From: Dolichospermum sp. UHCC 0259
GTDB taxonomy: Bacteria > Cyanobacteriota > Cyanobacteriia > Cyanobacteriales > Nostocaceae
NCBI RefSeq assembly: GCF_009711935.1
Contig: NZ_VIKX01000031.1
Span: 1-45,107 of the forward strand
Reading direction: 5' to 3'
Length of the DNA stretch: 45,107 nucleotides
The notes beneath the pieces are model-generated. The model searched no databases, was not told the origin of the DNA, and was given only the letters and a program-made list of their open reading frames with translations. Every line of letters starts with the position of its first letter. Positions within the stretch are counted from its first letter, which is position 1. The position numbers and the translations under genes are program-made. Below, piece by piece: positions 33,211 through 42,632 of the stretch.

Positions 33211-35298
33211 ATGGTTAATTCTAGTCTTGTTGCCACACTCTATGTTAATCCTGTGACAGGAAACGATGCTAATACTGGTTCTCGTCCTAATCCCCTCAAA
33301 ACCATTACCCGCGCCCTTAAACAAGCGAAAACATCAACCATTATTCAGTTAGCCAGTGGAACTTATAGCACAGCCAATGGTGAAGTATTTCCCTTAGTCA
33401 TTTCACCGGGAGTATTAGTAGTAGGAAATGAAGCAAATAAAGGTCAGGAAATAATTATTTCTGGTAGTGGAGAATATCAAAGCCCTAGTTTTGGAGTACA
33501 GAATATCACATTACTCTTACTCGGTGATGCCAGTCTTTTAGGCGTGACAGTGATTAATCCTAGAACCAAAGGGACTGGGGTGTGGATTGAATCATCAATA
33601 CCGACTGTGGCTAATAGTACATTTAAGAACTGTACCAGAGAAGGAATCTTCATTACTGGCAATAGCAAACCAGGGATTGTAGATAATTTATTTATTAATA
33701 ACAAAGTTTGTGGATTAGTTATAGCCAAGAATAGCAAAGGAGAAGTCCTGCGGAATGTGTTTCAAAATAATGCTTTAGGCATAGCCATTAGTGACCTTGC
33801 TGCCCCTTTAGTCGCCAATAACCAACTTTCTACCAATAGTACAGCGATCGCCCTATCTCGTGATGCTAAACCAGTATTACGGCGGAATCTCATCACTGGT
33901 AATACCCAAGGCGGTCTCTTAGTCAATGGTAATGCCATTCCCGACTTAGGCAGTCCCCAAGACCCAGCCGACAACATTTTTCGAGAACAGGGTAAATTCG
34001 ATTTACAAAATGTTACAGATCAAAAAATTATCTCCGTTGGTAATCAATTAAGCGTTCCCCAGGTAATTGGGGCGATAGATTTCATCGCTGCAACCGCTGA
34101 CACCCCCAGTCAAATCGGAGTTAGCAGTAGATTTGCTGACTTAGAAGGACATTGGGCGGCCGCCTTCGTCGAAGCCTTAGTCAGTAAAGATATTATTAGT
34201 GGGTTTCCCGACGGCACGTTTCAACCAGCCACACCGATTACCCGCGCCCAATATGCAGCTTTAATCACCAAAACATTTCAACTACCAGAAAGTAATCAAC
34301 TCAATAAATTTAAAGATGTCAAATCCGACTTTTGGGCTGCTAAAGCCATAGCCAGTGCCGCCGATAGAGGCTTTTTGAAAGGCTTTCCTGACGGCACATT
34401 TCGACCCGGAAATAACATCACCAAAATTCAGGCACTAGTCTCCATTGTTAACGGTTTAAACTTAAGTGGTGGTAATCCTAACGTCTTAATGGTATACCGC
34501 GATCGCGCCCAAATTCCCAGTTACGCTACCAATGCCACCACCGTAGCTACGCAAAAACTATTAGTCGTCAATTATCCTCAATCAGATCAATTAGAACCAC
34601 TCCGGGAAATTACCCGCGCCGAAATGGCAGTCCTAATTTATCAGGCATTAGTCGCCACAGGTCAAGAAAATCCCCTACCCTCCGCCTATATTGTCAAACC
34701 AGAGACAGAGATTCCCTCCTTTTCCGATATTGTCGGCCATTGGGCAGAACCATTTATTCGGGCATTAGTTAGCATGAACTTAACCCAGGGTTTTGCTGAT
34801 GGAACATACCAACCAGATCAAGCCATGAGCCGCGCCCAATATACAGCTTTAATTGCGGCCGCCTTTAATCCCCCAGCCAAACGTCCCTCCCCAGAATTTA
34901 CAGACATAGCCAAAGATTTTTGGGCAGCTAAAGCCATTGAAATTGCAGCCAGAGGGGGTTTTGTGGGCGGATTTAGCGATCGCACCTTCCGTCCTACCCA
35001 AAACGTCCAACGGCTGCAAGTCATCGTCTCCCTAGTCAACGGACTGGGACTTGTGGCAACTGATCAAAAAACCTTAACCTACATTGACCAAGAGAAAATT
35101 CCCGAATACGCCCGCACAGCCGTTACCATTGCCACCCAGCAAAAAATTATTGTTAATTATCCCGACCCCAATTTACTCGCACCAACCAGAGAAGCCACCC
35201 GCGCCGAAGTTGCAGCAATGGTGTATCAGGCATTAGTCGCCAGTCAGCGCACAAAAGTTATAAACTCACCATATATTGTTTTGCATATCAGCAATTGA
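33211..35298 (+). CDS. DUF1565 beta-helix protein with six SLH modules
   Basis: 695 residues. Residues about 10-285 form a DUF1565/pectate-lyase-like right-handed beta-helix (LYVNPVTGNDANTGS at the start, then repeats such as STFKNCTREGIFITGNSKPGIVDNLF). From about residue 305 there are two sets of three SLH modules (FADLEGHWAAAFVEALVSKDI, GFPDGTFQPATPITRAQYAAL, and similar), which bind cell-wall polymers in other bacteria and cyanobacteria. An in-frame stop (33202-33204) lies just ahead of the ATG, so no signal peptide can be added; the N-terminus MVNSSLVATLYVN is not a signal sequence. A related protein lies convergently at 36177-37691. Confidence 0.88.
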   Translation: MVNSSLVATLYVNPVTGNDANTGSRPNPLKTITRALKQAKTSTIIQLASGTYSTANGEVFPLVISPGVLVVGNEANKGQEIIISGSGEYQSPSFGVQNITLLLLGDASLLGVTVINPRTKGTGVWIESSIPTVANSTFKNCTREGIFITGNSKPGIVDNLFINNKVCGLVIAKNSKGEVLRNVFQNNALGIAISDLAAPLVANNQLSTNSTAIALSRDAKPVLRRNLITGNTQGGLLVNGNAIPDLGSPQDPADNIFREQGKFDLQNVTDQKIISVGNQLSVPQVIGAIDFIAATADTPSQIGVSSRFADLEGHWAAAFVEALVSKDIISGFPDGTFQPATPITRAQYAALITKTFQLPESNQLNKFKDVKSDFWAAKAIASAADRGFLKGFPDGTFRPGNNITKIQALVSIVNGLNLSGGNPNVLMVYRDRAQIPSYATNATTVATQKLLVVNYPQSDQLEPLREITRAEMAVLIYQALVATGQENPLPSAYIVKPETEIPSFSDIVGHWAEPFIRALVSMNLTQGFADGTYQPDQAMSRAQYTALIAAAFNPPAKRPSPEFTDIAKDFWAAKAIEIAARGGFVGGFSDRTFRPTQNVQRLQVIVSLVNGLGLVATDQKTLTYIDQEKIPEYARTAVTIATQQKIIVNYPDPNLLAPTREATRAEVAAMVYQALVASQRTKVINSPYIVLHISN

Positions 35299-35385
35299 CA
35301 AGTAGAATGGAAAACACTGCCGATCACTTTTGCTGCTGATGGAAAAAAACATTCATGTAGCCAAAAGTACGCTAGGCTAGATGCG

Positions 35386-36108
35386 ATGGGTGCAATGTTT
35401 ATACCTATTGCCTATAACTCACAGCCCATGTTAACAACAGCCCCGGTCACTCAAACTTTCGCGGCTCCTGCCGAACTAGCAGCTAAGTTATTAACTCACT
35501 ACAGCTTTGATCTGAACGGATACAATGCCAGTGAGTTGATTAACCAATGGCAATCTGAATATCCTCTGCATTGGTTACACTTGGCAGTTATTGAAGCTTT
35601 GTATCAAGGTCGTTATAAAGCCGTATCTGTCCAGCAAATCTTGAACTTTTGGCGACGAAAGGGCGAGACAACCTACCATTTCAACATGGAATTTGAGCGC
35701 ATGATTTGCAGCAAATTTCCAGAACGGCTCACTTCTGTCTCTTTACCAGTTTTACCACCCACTAAACAGGAAATCAGGATGGAAGAATATAAAAATCTTC
35801 GTCTATCACCTGCTCCAGTGAGTTATAAGTATCAAATAAATAATAATTTACAGCCAATAGAAGAAAACCGAGACTATGCTCCAAAAAGCCTAGCCCCAGC
35901 CCCTTCTTCTGTGCAATTAACCGGAAATATCAGACAAAAACAAGTTATTGAGGAAATTTCACCCCCACTTACCCAACAGTTGATGCTCCCAGCAACAGCC
36001 AATCATCCCCCTATTGGTCAGTTTATGCCCCAAAAGAGCGATCGCACCGAATCCTTCACCTCCAAACTCAAATCCATGACTAGTGAAAGATTGGAATTGG
36101 CATTTTAG
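35386..36108 (+). CDS. Conserved-looking unknown protein, 240 residues
   Basis: A soluble protein with a compact helical N-terminal half (FDLNGYNASELINQWQSEYP, LHWLHLAVIEALYQGRYK, VQQILNFWRRKGETTYHFNM). The second half is Pro/Gln-rich and looks disordered. The short helix-rich block with LHLAVIEALYQGRYKA and QQILNFWRRK resembles a small winged-helix or DnaD-like fold, but this is only an impression. There are ATGs at 35386 and 35395 and neither has a strong ribosome site. It lies between the two beta-helix genes and is followed by a heptamer array. I do not recognise a named family. Confidence 0.7.
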   Translation: MGAMFIPIAYNSQPMLTTAPVTQTFAAPAELAAKLLTHYSFDLNGYNASELINQWQSEYPLHWLHLAVIEALYQGRYKAVSVQQILNFWRRKGETTYHFNMEFERMICSKFPERLTSVSLPVLPPTKQEIRMEEYKNLRLSPAPVSYKYQINNNLQPIEENRDYAPKSLAPAPSSVQLTGNIRQKQVIEEISPPLTQQLMLPATANHPPIGQFMPQKSDRTESFTSKLKSMTSERLELAF

Positions 36109-36130
36109 GCGGTTGTCAGTGGTCAGTTGT

Positions 36131-36179
36131 CCAATGCCCAATGCCCAATGCCCAATGCCCAGTCCCCAGTCCCCAATTA
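36131..36179. repeat. Heptamer tandem repeat (ccaatgc/ccagtcc)
   Basis: Four copies of ccaatgc, then two of ccagtcc and a final ccaatta. The stop codon of the minus-strand beta-helix gene (36177-36179) lies in the last unit. A further heptamer type (ggttgtcagtggtcagttgtc) is degenerate just before it. Confidence 0.9.
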
Positions 36180-37691
36180 CTTCACAGTTTCAACCACTGA
36201 TTTTAACCCTTTGCTATCAAAAAGGTTTACTGCTTCAGCGGCGCTTTCTTGACTATTGAAAATTCCCACCTGCATCATCCTACGACCTTGCCAAACCCTG
36301 GGAAAAGCATCATTAACTAGAGAAATAACTAAATTCTCTTGCTGCTTACTAGCAACCATCACTAACACCCGGTAACTGACATTTTGCCCAGTAGTCCTAG
36401 ACATCCTGGATTCTGATCCAATAGCTGCTTGAGGGGCTACAAATTCAATAGCACCAGAATCAAGTTTGGTATAATTAAATTGGCGTGAATCAGATAGATT
36501 ATTGGGTGATGATGGCGATTGATTGGGATTGGGAACAGGTTGAACTTTTAAAGGTGTTACCGTTCTTTGAGGTGGAGTAAAAGTGATGGGTTTGCGGACT
36601 GAAGTTGGTGTTGATGAAGAATTAGCACCAGAATTTCTAGCTGTAGATGAGCTTGTACCTTTGAGATCCACCTTACCGCTGATCCGACTACTAACCAAAT
36701 TATTCCCAGCCGCAGAAATTACCAACTTAGCAGTTTTGGCATTGATATCATGACGACGATTATTGCGAAAGATATTCTTTCCGGGGTCATAACTACTCCC
36801 TAAATCTGGTCTAGCTTGGGCAATGACGACTAGACCATCTTCTCTGTTACCTTGAATAATATTATTCCTTAACATCGGTGTAGCATTGGCTTGGACAATA
36901 ATCCCCGATCTATTATTCTGAATTTGGTTAGCTACCACCACAGGAGCAGCATTTTGGGCAATATTAATCCCAAAACCAGTTTCTTGAAAGATATTTTCCC
37001 TGATTTCCGGGCGGGCATTCCCAGAAATAGTTATCCCATTAGCACCATTGCGAACAAAAGTATTTTTACTAATACTGGGTGTGCCATCACCAGCGATCGC
37101 AATTCCATCTTGGGTATTATTAGTAAAGGTACTTTCCCGAACTAAAATATTACTGGATTCAATCCATAATCCATAACCACGACGATTGGTATTAGTAACG
37201 GTGACACCACTCAAACTAGCTTGGTTAGCACCAACAATAGCCACATTTTGACCACCAAACCGGCGACTGAGAAATTCACCACCACCAGTAATTGTCACAG
37301 TTTGACCTTTATTGTTAATATTGCCCTGAATAGCTATACCTGGCTTCAACATTAAAGGAAATATTTCTCCACTTTGGGCGTTATATGTACCAGAAGAGAG
37401 GATAATTACACTATTAGATGGTGATGCTTCCAAAGCTCGGCTAATTGTCCGCCAAGGTGCGCTGATACTACCATTACCTGTTTTGTCATTTCCCGTACTG
37501 GGGTTGACAAATGACTGGTTAATCTGAGAGATTGTTTTTTCACCTGGAAGTATTTGTTCGCCGACCCTCGGAACTTGAGCAAAGACAGTACTTGCACTTG
37601 TCATCAAGAGTATGGTACTCGTCACTCCTAAACCAACTGTTAAACGCAGGAAGTTATGCAGGGTGTTCACAGATTTTTGGGGGACTATCAT
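36177..37691 (-). CDS. Exported DUF1565 beta-helix protein with SPOR-like C-terminus
   Basis: 504 residues with a signal peptide (hydrophobic about 15-37, cleavage near VFA-QVP). FVNPSTGNDKTGNGSISAPW starts a DUF1565 right-handed beta-helix (about 60-345) with repeats such as GIAIAGDGTPSISKNTFVRN and GITISGNARPEIRENIFQE. A Ser/Thr/Pro-rich linker (about 345-410) precedes a C-terminal SPOR-like segment (YRVLVMVAS, VWQGRRMMQVGIFNSQESAAEAVNLFDSKGL). SPOR domains bind peptidoglycan at septa. A gaggag ribosome site lies upstream. It faces the paralogous SLH protein at 33211, which has no signal peptide. No polysaccharide lyase active site is visible, so binding or adhesion is as likely as catalysis. 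Confidence 0.85.
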   Translation of the reverse strand: MIVPQKSVNTLHNFLRLTVGLGVTSTILLMTSASTVFAQVPRVGEQILPGEKTISQINQSFVNPSTGNDKTGNGSISAPWRTISRALEASPSNSVIILSSGTYNAQSGEIFPLMLKPGIAIQGNINNKGQTVTITGGGEFLSRRFGGQNVAIVGANQASLSGVTVTNTNRRGYGLWIESSNILVRESTFTNNTQDGIAIAGDGTPSISKNTFVRNGANGITISGNARPEIRENIFQETGFGINIAQNAAPVVVANQIQNNRSGIIVQANATPMLRNNIIQGNREDGLVVIAQARPDLGSSYDPGKNIFRNNRRHDINAKTAKLVISAAGNNLVSSRISGKVDLKGTSSSTARNSGANSSSTPTSVRKPITFTPPQRTVTPLKVQPVPNPNQSPSSPNNLSDSRQFNYTKLDSGAIEFVAPQAAIGSESRMSRTTGQNVSYRVLVMVASKQQENLVISLVNDAFPRVWQGRRMMQVGIFNSQESAAEAVNLFDSKGLKSVVETVK

Positions 37692-37945
37692 TTTTTTATA
37701 AAACTCCTCTAAAACTTATAGCAAGAACACTGAGAGTCTATTGGGATCTAAGACGGGATATCAATTGTTATGTGGCAATTGGTATACAATTAATTTTTAT
37801 ACTATTTATATAGTAGTATGTCCACGATTTTACTGGGATCTTGACAAATTAACCGCGATTAGTTAGCAAATATTTAATAATCAAAATATTAAAATATGAA
37901 TCAGGCTGGCTATTACTATAAAAACATTAAAAATGAGGTTTTGTA

Positions 37946-38983
37946 ATGGTTTCAGCCCATAGTCACACACAACAAACTGTTTATCGCATTTTAGATGCTA
38001 ATTTAGATCGCGCTCGTGAGGGTTTGCGAATTATTGAAGAGTGGTGTCGGTTTGGTTTAAATAATGCTCAGTTTTCAGGTATATGCAAACACCTGCGTCA
38101 AGAATTGGGCATTTTGCATACGGCAGAAATCCGCGCAGCCCGCGATACACCGGGTGATGCAGGAACGGATTTAAGTCATCCCCAAGAGGAACAACGGGCT
38201 GATATTACATCGCTATTACAGGCTAACTTCTGCCGGGTGCAGGAAGCATTGCGAGTATTGGAAGAATATGGCAAGCTTTATCATGGCAATATGGGAGCAG
38301 CTTGTAAACAAATGCGTTATCAAGTTTATACCCTAGAAAGCAATTTGCTGGGTTATCAGCGTCATCAGTTATTATGGCGATCGCATTTATATCTGGTAAC
38401 ATCTCCCACAGATAACTTATTTGCAGTGGTGGAAGCAGCCCTTCAAGGCGGTTTAACTCTGTTACAGTATCGGGAAAAGACCGCTGATGATTCAGTACGT
38501 TTAGAACGGGCGACAAGACTACGTGAATTATGTCATCATTATGGGGCATTATTCATTATCAATGATCGGGTGGATTTAGCTTTGGCTGTGGATGCTGATG
38601 GTATCCATTTGGGACAACAGGATATGCCCATTGCTGTAGCGCGTCAATTACTAGGAAGTCAGCGCATTATCGGCCGCTCTACCACAAATCCCCAAGAAAT
38701 GCAAGGGGCAATTGCCGAAGGTGCAGATTATATTGGTGTGGGGCCTGTGTATGAAACACCGACTAAACCGGGTAAAGCCGCAGCAGGTTTAGAATATGTG
38801 AAGTATGTTTCTCAAAATTGTCAAATTCCCTGGTTTGCGATTGGGGGAATAGATATGAGTAACGTGAATGATGTGATAAATGCGGGAGGGCAACGGGTAG
38901 CTGTAGTGCGATCGCTCATCGAATCTGATCAACCTACCTTAGCAACTCAGTATTTTCTTTCGCAACTGCACCGAATTAAATAG
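37946..38983 (+). CDS. thiE: Thiamine-phosphate synthase with ThiD2-type N-terminal domain
   Basis: A 345-residue fusion. Residues about 1-130 (YRILDANLDRAREGLRIIEEW ... QANFCRVQEALRVLEEYGK) match the ThiD2-type domain typical of cyanobacteria. Residues about 145-345 are thiamine-phosphate synthase: QYREK, INDRVDLALAVDADGIHLGQ and GVGPVYETPTKPG, with the usual TIM-barrel phosphate sites. ThiE joins HMP-PP and thiazole phosphate to thiamine phosphate. A gagg ribosome site precedes the ATG. No thi-box (TPP riboswitch) consensus was found in the 254 bp upstream. Confidence 0.95.
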   Translation: MVSAHSHTQQTVYRILDANLDRAREGLRIIEEWCRFGLNNAQFSGICKHLRQELGILHTAEIRAARDTPGDAGTDLSHPQEEQRADITSLLQANFCRVQEALRVLEEYGKLYHGNMGAACKQMRYQVYTLESNLLGYQRHQLLWRSHLYLVTSPTDNLFAVVEAALQGGLTLLQYREKTADDSVRLERATRLRELCHHYGALFIINDRVDLALAVDADGIHLGQQDMPIAVARQLLGSQRIIGRSTTNPQEMQGAIAEGADYIGVGPVYETPTKPGKAAAGLEYVKYVSQNCQIPWFAIGGIDMSNVNDVINAGGQRVAVVRSLIESDQPTLATQYFLSQLHRIK

Positions 38984-39009
38984 AAAACAAGAAAAATCGG
39001 ATTAAACAA

Positions 39010-39139
39010 TTACAAATCATACAAATCCTTAAACCATTTAACAAATACTTGTGCTTTGGGATGTTGTGGGTCTAGAATTTTGAATTTAACAGCATCATGT
39101 AATTGTGTTCCTGGATGATTTTGCGGCTCTTGCGTTCCT
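39010..39139 (-). pseudogene. C-terminal remnant of a broken gene next to an IS remnant
   Basis: The minus strand reads KGTQEPQNHPGTQLHDAVKF, then ILDPQHPKAQVFVKWFKDLY, then stop (39010-39012). It looks like the genuine C-terminus of a former protein, cut where the ISL3 remnant starts near 39140. The missing part was not found on the far side of the remnant. The family is not recognised. Confidence 0.45.
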
Positions 39140-39140
39140 T

Positions 39141-39644
39141 TTATGGAGAATTAATACTAAAGTGCCAGTTTAATAAACTGCGTAATCTGAAATTGCTAAA
39201 GTTACGAAATCCATATCCAAGTCTTTTGATTAATTTGAGTTTATTATTAATTCCTTCTACAGTACCACTGGTAGTTCTGTCGTCAAAATAACCGACAATT
39301 TCACCAAACCATCTAGTCATTGTCCCTATACTTTTAGGAAAATACTTCATTCCATCATGCATTCAATCCAATAAATCTATTATGCTTTCACTCCAAGGTT
39401 TAGTAGATTCAAATATGTGTCGAAATTCTTCTTTTAGTGCGTGCATTTTTGCCAAAATAGGGGAAACCTCTTGAACTCTATTTAATCCTTCTTTTTGTTT
39501 TTCATTCAATGAATCTTCATTTTTTATTAAGCTATATTTGCTTTTATTTAATCCTGCTAATATTCGGTCTCGCTCTGGTTTTTTATCTAAGGACATGGCA
39601 GCTTTTTTTTCAGATTGCCGAAGTTCTCTCTTTGATTTATCCAT
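39141..39644 (-). pseudogene. ISL3-family transposase remnant with internal stop
   Basis: The minus-strand fragments KKAAMSLDKKPERDRILAGL ... VSPILAKMHALKEEFRHIFE ... SESIIDLLD and MHDGMKYFPKSIGTMTRWFG ... TTSGTVEGINNKLKLIKRLG are adjacent in one frame and form the C-terminal half of an ISL3-type DDE transposase, with the family-typical EGINNKLKLIKR. A single TGA (39363-39365) separates them where the family has TGG (Trp), so one nonsense change broke it. The N-terminal half is absent (a stop lies just upstream). The remnant is therefore both truncated and mutated. Confidence 0.85.
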
Positions 39645-39794
39645 AATTCCATCCTAGAACAGCGATCGCTCTCCCCAAATCTGTTAATATCAAAAAAACC
39701 CCTAAAAATCCAGTAACCCTACACCAATCATCTATCATAGATGGCATATAAGCACACCGCCGCAAACAATAACCACCGGATAGGGAAAATAGTT

Positions 39795-42140
39795 ATGAAA
39801 AACAAAAACCCCTTATGCTCAAATCTAGCTTTAAAAAGTGCCATTTTCTTGTCACCCTTACTGCTATCAACGGCTTTTATCAGTGGATATACTGTACTAT
39901 CTGCTACGGCTCAGGTACTATCAAATCAGGAAAGGGAAGAATTAGCGCGACTGCGACAAGAAACCCGAACTCAAAAACAAGTCCAATCTGATTTTGAACG
40001 AGCTTTTACTCGCACGAATACCTTACTCAATATTTGGTTAACTATTTTAAGTTTATTTCCTGTGGCTTTAATTGCCATATTATGGTTTTTTCGTCGAGCC
40101 GTAATTCGAGAAATTGTCGAACGAGCAATGCAGCAAATTCAAGGAATTGAAAATTTACAAACTCAATTAACTACAGTTCAAGCAGAAGCAAAACAACTGA
40201 TTCAATCATCCAAAAATACTACTCAAGAATTAGCACAGGAAGTTAATACTCTTAAACAAAAAATTCAAGGTGAGGAAGAAAATTTATCTATTCTTTTATC
40301 TGATTTACCAAAATCAAAACAAGAGTTTTTAACAGCTTTGGAAATTGAAGTGAAGTCTGCTCAAGAAAATATTAGTAATTTAGAGTTTAGATTAAATACT
40401 CAATTAGAACAATTAACTTTATCTGCTCAACAGCAAAGAATTACAATTGACAATATCAAAAAATTAGAATTTGAGTTATTTTCTCAATTTACCCAACTTA
40501 AGTCAGAAGTAGAAAATCAAAAAGATATTGCTATTAGTGATATTGAACAATCTCGTGCTAGTTTAATATCTCAATTCCAAGGGTTAGAGTCGCAAACTAA
40601 ACAAGAGAAATTTTGTACTGTTGAAAATTTAGGGAAATTACAATCAGAATTTATTCATGAATTATCTCAATTTCAGTTAGATGTTAAAAATCAAAAAGAT
40701 CTAGTTACAGGTAATATCGAAAATCTTAATAATATATTCAAGTCAGACATTACTGAATTAAAAACTGATACCCAAGTTCAAAAGTATCAATTGCTTGAGC
40801 ATTTAGCGACATTACAAAGTGAATTTTCTCACCAACTGACAGAATTACAAAATACGGCTATTCAACGACAACAGCAAATCATTGAGAATCTAGAAAAATC
40901 TGGAGGAGAATTTACGTCTCAGTTTTCAGATTTACAAACTGACGTACAAAAACAGCAAACTACTGTTCTGGAAAATTTGCAAAAATTAGAAAGTGAATTT
41001 TCTCACCAACTGACAGAATTACAAAATACGGCTATTCAACGACAACAGCAAATCATTGAGAATCTAGAAAAATCTGGAGGAGAATTTACGTCTCAGTTTT
41101 CAGATTTACAAACTGACGTACAAAAACAGCAAACTACTGTTCTGGAAAATTTGCAAAAATTAGAAAGTGAATTTTCTCACCAACTGACAGAATTACAAAA
41201 TACGGCTATTCAACGACAACAGCAAATCATTGAGAATCTAGAAAAATCTGGAGGAGAATTTACATCTCAGTTTTCAGACTTAGAAAATGATGTGCAAAAA
41301 CAGCAAATTACTGTTCTGGAAAATCTGCAAAAATTAGAAATTGATGCTCAACAACGTAAAGATATAATTCTCAAAGAGTTAGCGGAAATTACACCTACAA
41401 TATCACCAGCAATAGAACAAAAATCAGAAGCATTACAACCAAAAATTTCTACTGCTGATTATATAAAACAAGCAGAAGTGCTATTTTTGGAAAAACGCCA
41501 TGAAGATGCTTTAGCTATTTATGAACAACTCATTAAAATCCAACTAGAAAATCCAGAAAATTGGTTAAAACGTGGAATTATTCTTAATAGATTAAAACGC
41601 TACAAAGAGGCTATAGCCTCCTATAATCAGGCTATCAAAATTAATCCTGAATATCATCAAGCTTGGTGTGATATTGGTGTAGCTTGTGGAAACTTAGGAA
41701 AACATCAAGAAGCTTTTAACTGTTTTGATAAAGCTAGTAAAATTAAACCTGATGATGGAGTTGCTTGGGTAAATCGTGGTTTATCTTTGCTAGAATTAGA
41801 ACGTTATGAAGATGCAGTTGTGTCTTTTGATAAAGCTTTAGAATTTCAACCTAACTCTCCTAAAGTTTGGGATAAACGAGGTTACACATTGGTAATGTTA
41901 GGAGAAGACGATCAAGCAATTATCAGTTTTGATAAAGCACTAGAAATTAAATCTGATTATCATAGCGCCTATTATAACAAAGCTGCCTGTTATGCACTAC
42001 AAAGAAAGGTTGAGTTAGCTTTAAAAAATCTCCTAAAAGCTATTGAATTTAATCCCAGTTATCGAGAAGATGCTGCAACTGATATTGATTTTGATGAGAT
42101 TAAAAATGAGCCAGGTTTTCAAACATTAATTCAGAGTTAA
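39795..42140 (+). CDS. Membrane-anchored coiled-coil and TPR protein with tandem internal repeats
   Basis: 781 residues from the ATG at 39795 (the frame stays open to 39741, but the signal sequence starts here). A signal peptide-like segment (about 12-40) is followed by a second hydrophobic span at 78-99. Then comes a long coiled-coil region (about 105-560) built from roughly 29-residue pseudo-repeats, within which a 58-residue unit occurs three times almost identically at the DNA level. About six tetratricopeptide repeats close the protein (ALAIYEQLIKIQLENPENWLKR, EAIASYNQAIKINPEY, and similar). This points to a scaffold or assembly role at the membrane. The partner is unknown. Confidence 0.85.
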   Translation: MKNKNPLCSNLALKSAIFLSPLLLSTAFISGYTVLSATAQVLSNQEREELARLRQETRTQKQVQSDFERAFTRTNTLLNIWLTILSLFPVALIAILWFFRRAVIREIVERAMQQIQGIENLQTQLTTVQAEAKQLIQSSKNTTQELAQEVNTLKQKIQGEEENLSILLSDLPKSKQEFLTALEIEVKSAQENISNLEFRLNTQLEQLTLSAQQQRITIDNIKKLEFELFSQFTQLKSEVENQKDIAISDIEQSRASLISQFQGLESQTKQEKFCTVENLGKLQSEFIHELSQFQLDVKNQKDLVTGNIENLNNIFKSDITELKTDTQVQKYQLLEHLATLQSEFSHQLTELQNTAIQRQQQIIENLEKSGGEFTSQFSDLQTDVQKQQTTVLENLQKLESEFSHQLTELQNTAIQRQQQIIENLEKSGGEFTSQFSDLQTDVQKQQTTVLENLQKLESEFSHQLTELQNTAIQRQQQIIENLEKSGGEFTSQFSDLENDVQKQQITVLENLQKLEIDAQQRKDIILKELAEITPTISPAIEQKSEALQPKISTADYIKQAEVLFLEKRHEDALAIYEQLIKIQLENPENWLKRGIILNRLKRYKEAIASYNQAIKINPEYHQAWCDIGVACGNLGKHQEAFNCFDKASKIKPDDGVAWVNRGLSLLELERYEDAVVSFDKALEFQPNSPKVWDKRGYTLVMLGEDDQAIISFDKALEIKSDYHSAYYNKAACYALQRKVELALKNLLKAIEFNPSYREDAATDIDFDEIKNEPGFQTLIQS
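40818..41339 (+). repeat. Three tandem 174-bp (58-codon) repeats inside the coiled-coil gene
   Basis: Copies at 40818-40991, 40992-41165 and 41166-41339. The first two are almost identical and the third differs mainly in its last third. Each encodes SEFSHQLTELQNTAIQRQQQ followed by IIENLEKSGGEFTSQFSDLQ and a further 18 residues. The whole-codon period keeps the frame and the coiled-coil register. The near identity indicates recent duplication. Confidence 0.95.
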
Positions 42141-42170
42141 TACTAGGAAATCTACATTGTTAAAGTTGTG

Positions 42171-42200
42171 GTTGGGTTTTTTCATGTCAACCCAACCTAC
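42171..42200. repeat. Dispersed hairpin repeat, second copy (gttgggtt...aacccaacctac)
   Basis: gttgggtt (42171-42178) and aacccaac (42189-42196) with a 10-nt loop plus ctac, the same repeat as at 7517. It lies between two convergent genes, where it could help terminate either transcript. Confidence 0.75.
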
Positions 42201-42212
42201 AGTTTCTTGAAT

Positions 42213-42632
42213 CTAATAATCCTCATCGTATATATTGTCTATGCAATCGCATTCATAATTTCCTTTGATTTCTTGATTAAAAAATTCACCAATAGAATCT
42301 GCTGAATGAAAATCTTCCCATGTTTCTGCTTCTACATCAAAATATTGGTAAACTTCACCGCTTTGAAATTCTACTTGCAAAATTTGTGAATCAGCATCAT
42401 AACCAATTGCATAAGCTACAGAAGAATTAACCGATAGCATGGGAATTTCCTCTGCATCAGTTACAGTATCAGAAATTACCTCATTTAGTTGTTTTAAGCC
42501 TTCATAAGCTTCGACTGGTGCGGAAATTTGCATTAATTCAAACTCGTTTCCCCTGTCGAGCAATAATTGCAAATATCCCTCAGAATGAGAAATTGCCAAT
42601 AAACTGCTTAAATCCATTTTAGATAGCTTCAT
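42213..42632 (-). CDS. KTSC-domain protein
   Basis: 139 residues. The second half (about 66-128) is a KTSC domain: MLSVNSSVAYAIGYDADSQI, VEFQSGEVYQYFDVEAETWE and SADSIGEFFNQEIKGNYEC. The KTSC fold is small and its function is poorly known; members are often linked to nucleic-acid or stress functions. The N-terminal half (SSLLAISHSEGYLQLLLDRG, PVEAYEGLKQLNEVISD) is not recognised. A strong ribosome site (tagggag) lies 8 nt upstream. The C-terminus is Asp/Cys-rich (CDCIDNIYDEDY). Confidence 0.82.
   Translation of the reverse strand: MKLSKMDLSSLLAISHSEGYLQLLLDRGNEFELMQISAPVEAYEGLKQLNEVISDTVTDAEEIPMLSVNSSVAYAIGYDADSQILQVEFQSGEVYQYFDVEAETWEDFHSADSIGEFFNQEIKGNYECDCIDNIYDEDY

Noticed and set aside
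37692-37945. TPP riboswitch before thiE
   Set aside because: No thi-box consensus (CTGAGA / ACC...GATCTGG type) was found; the gap is AT-rich without matching paired elements.
38223-38549. Minus-strand frame inside thiE
   Set aside because: Antisense shadow of a highly conserved gene; no likeness to a known protein.
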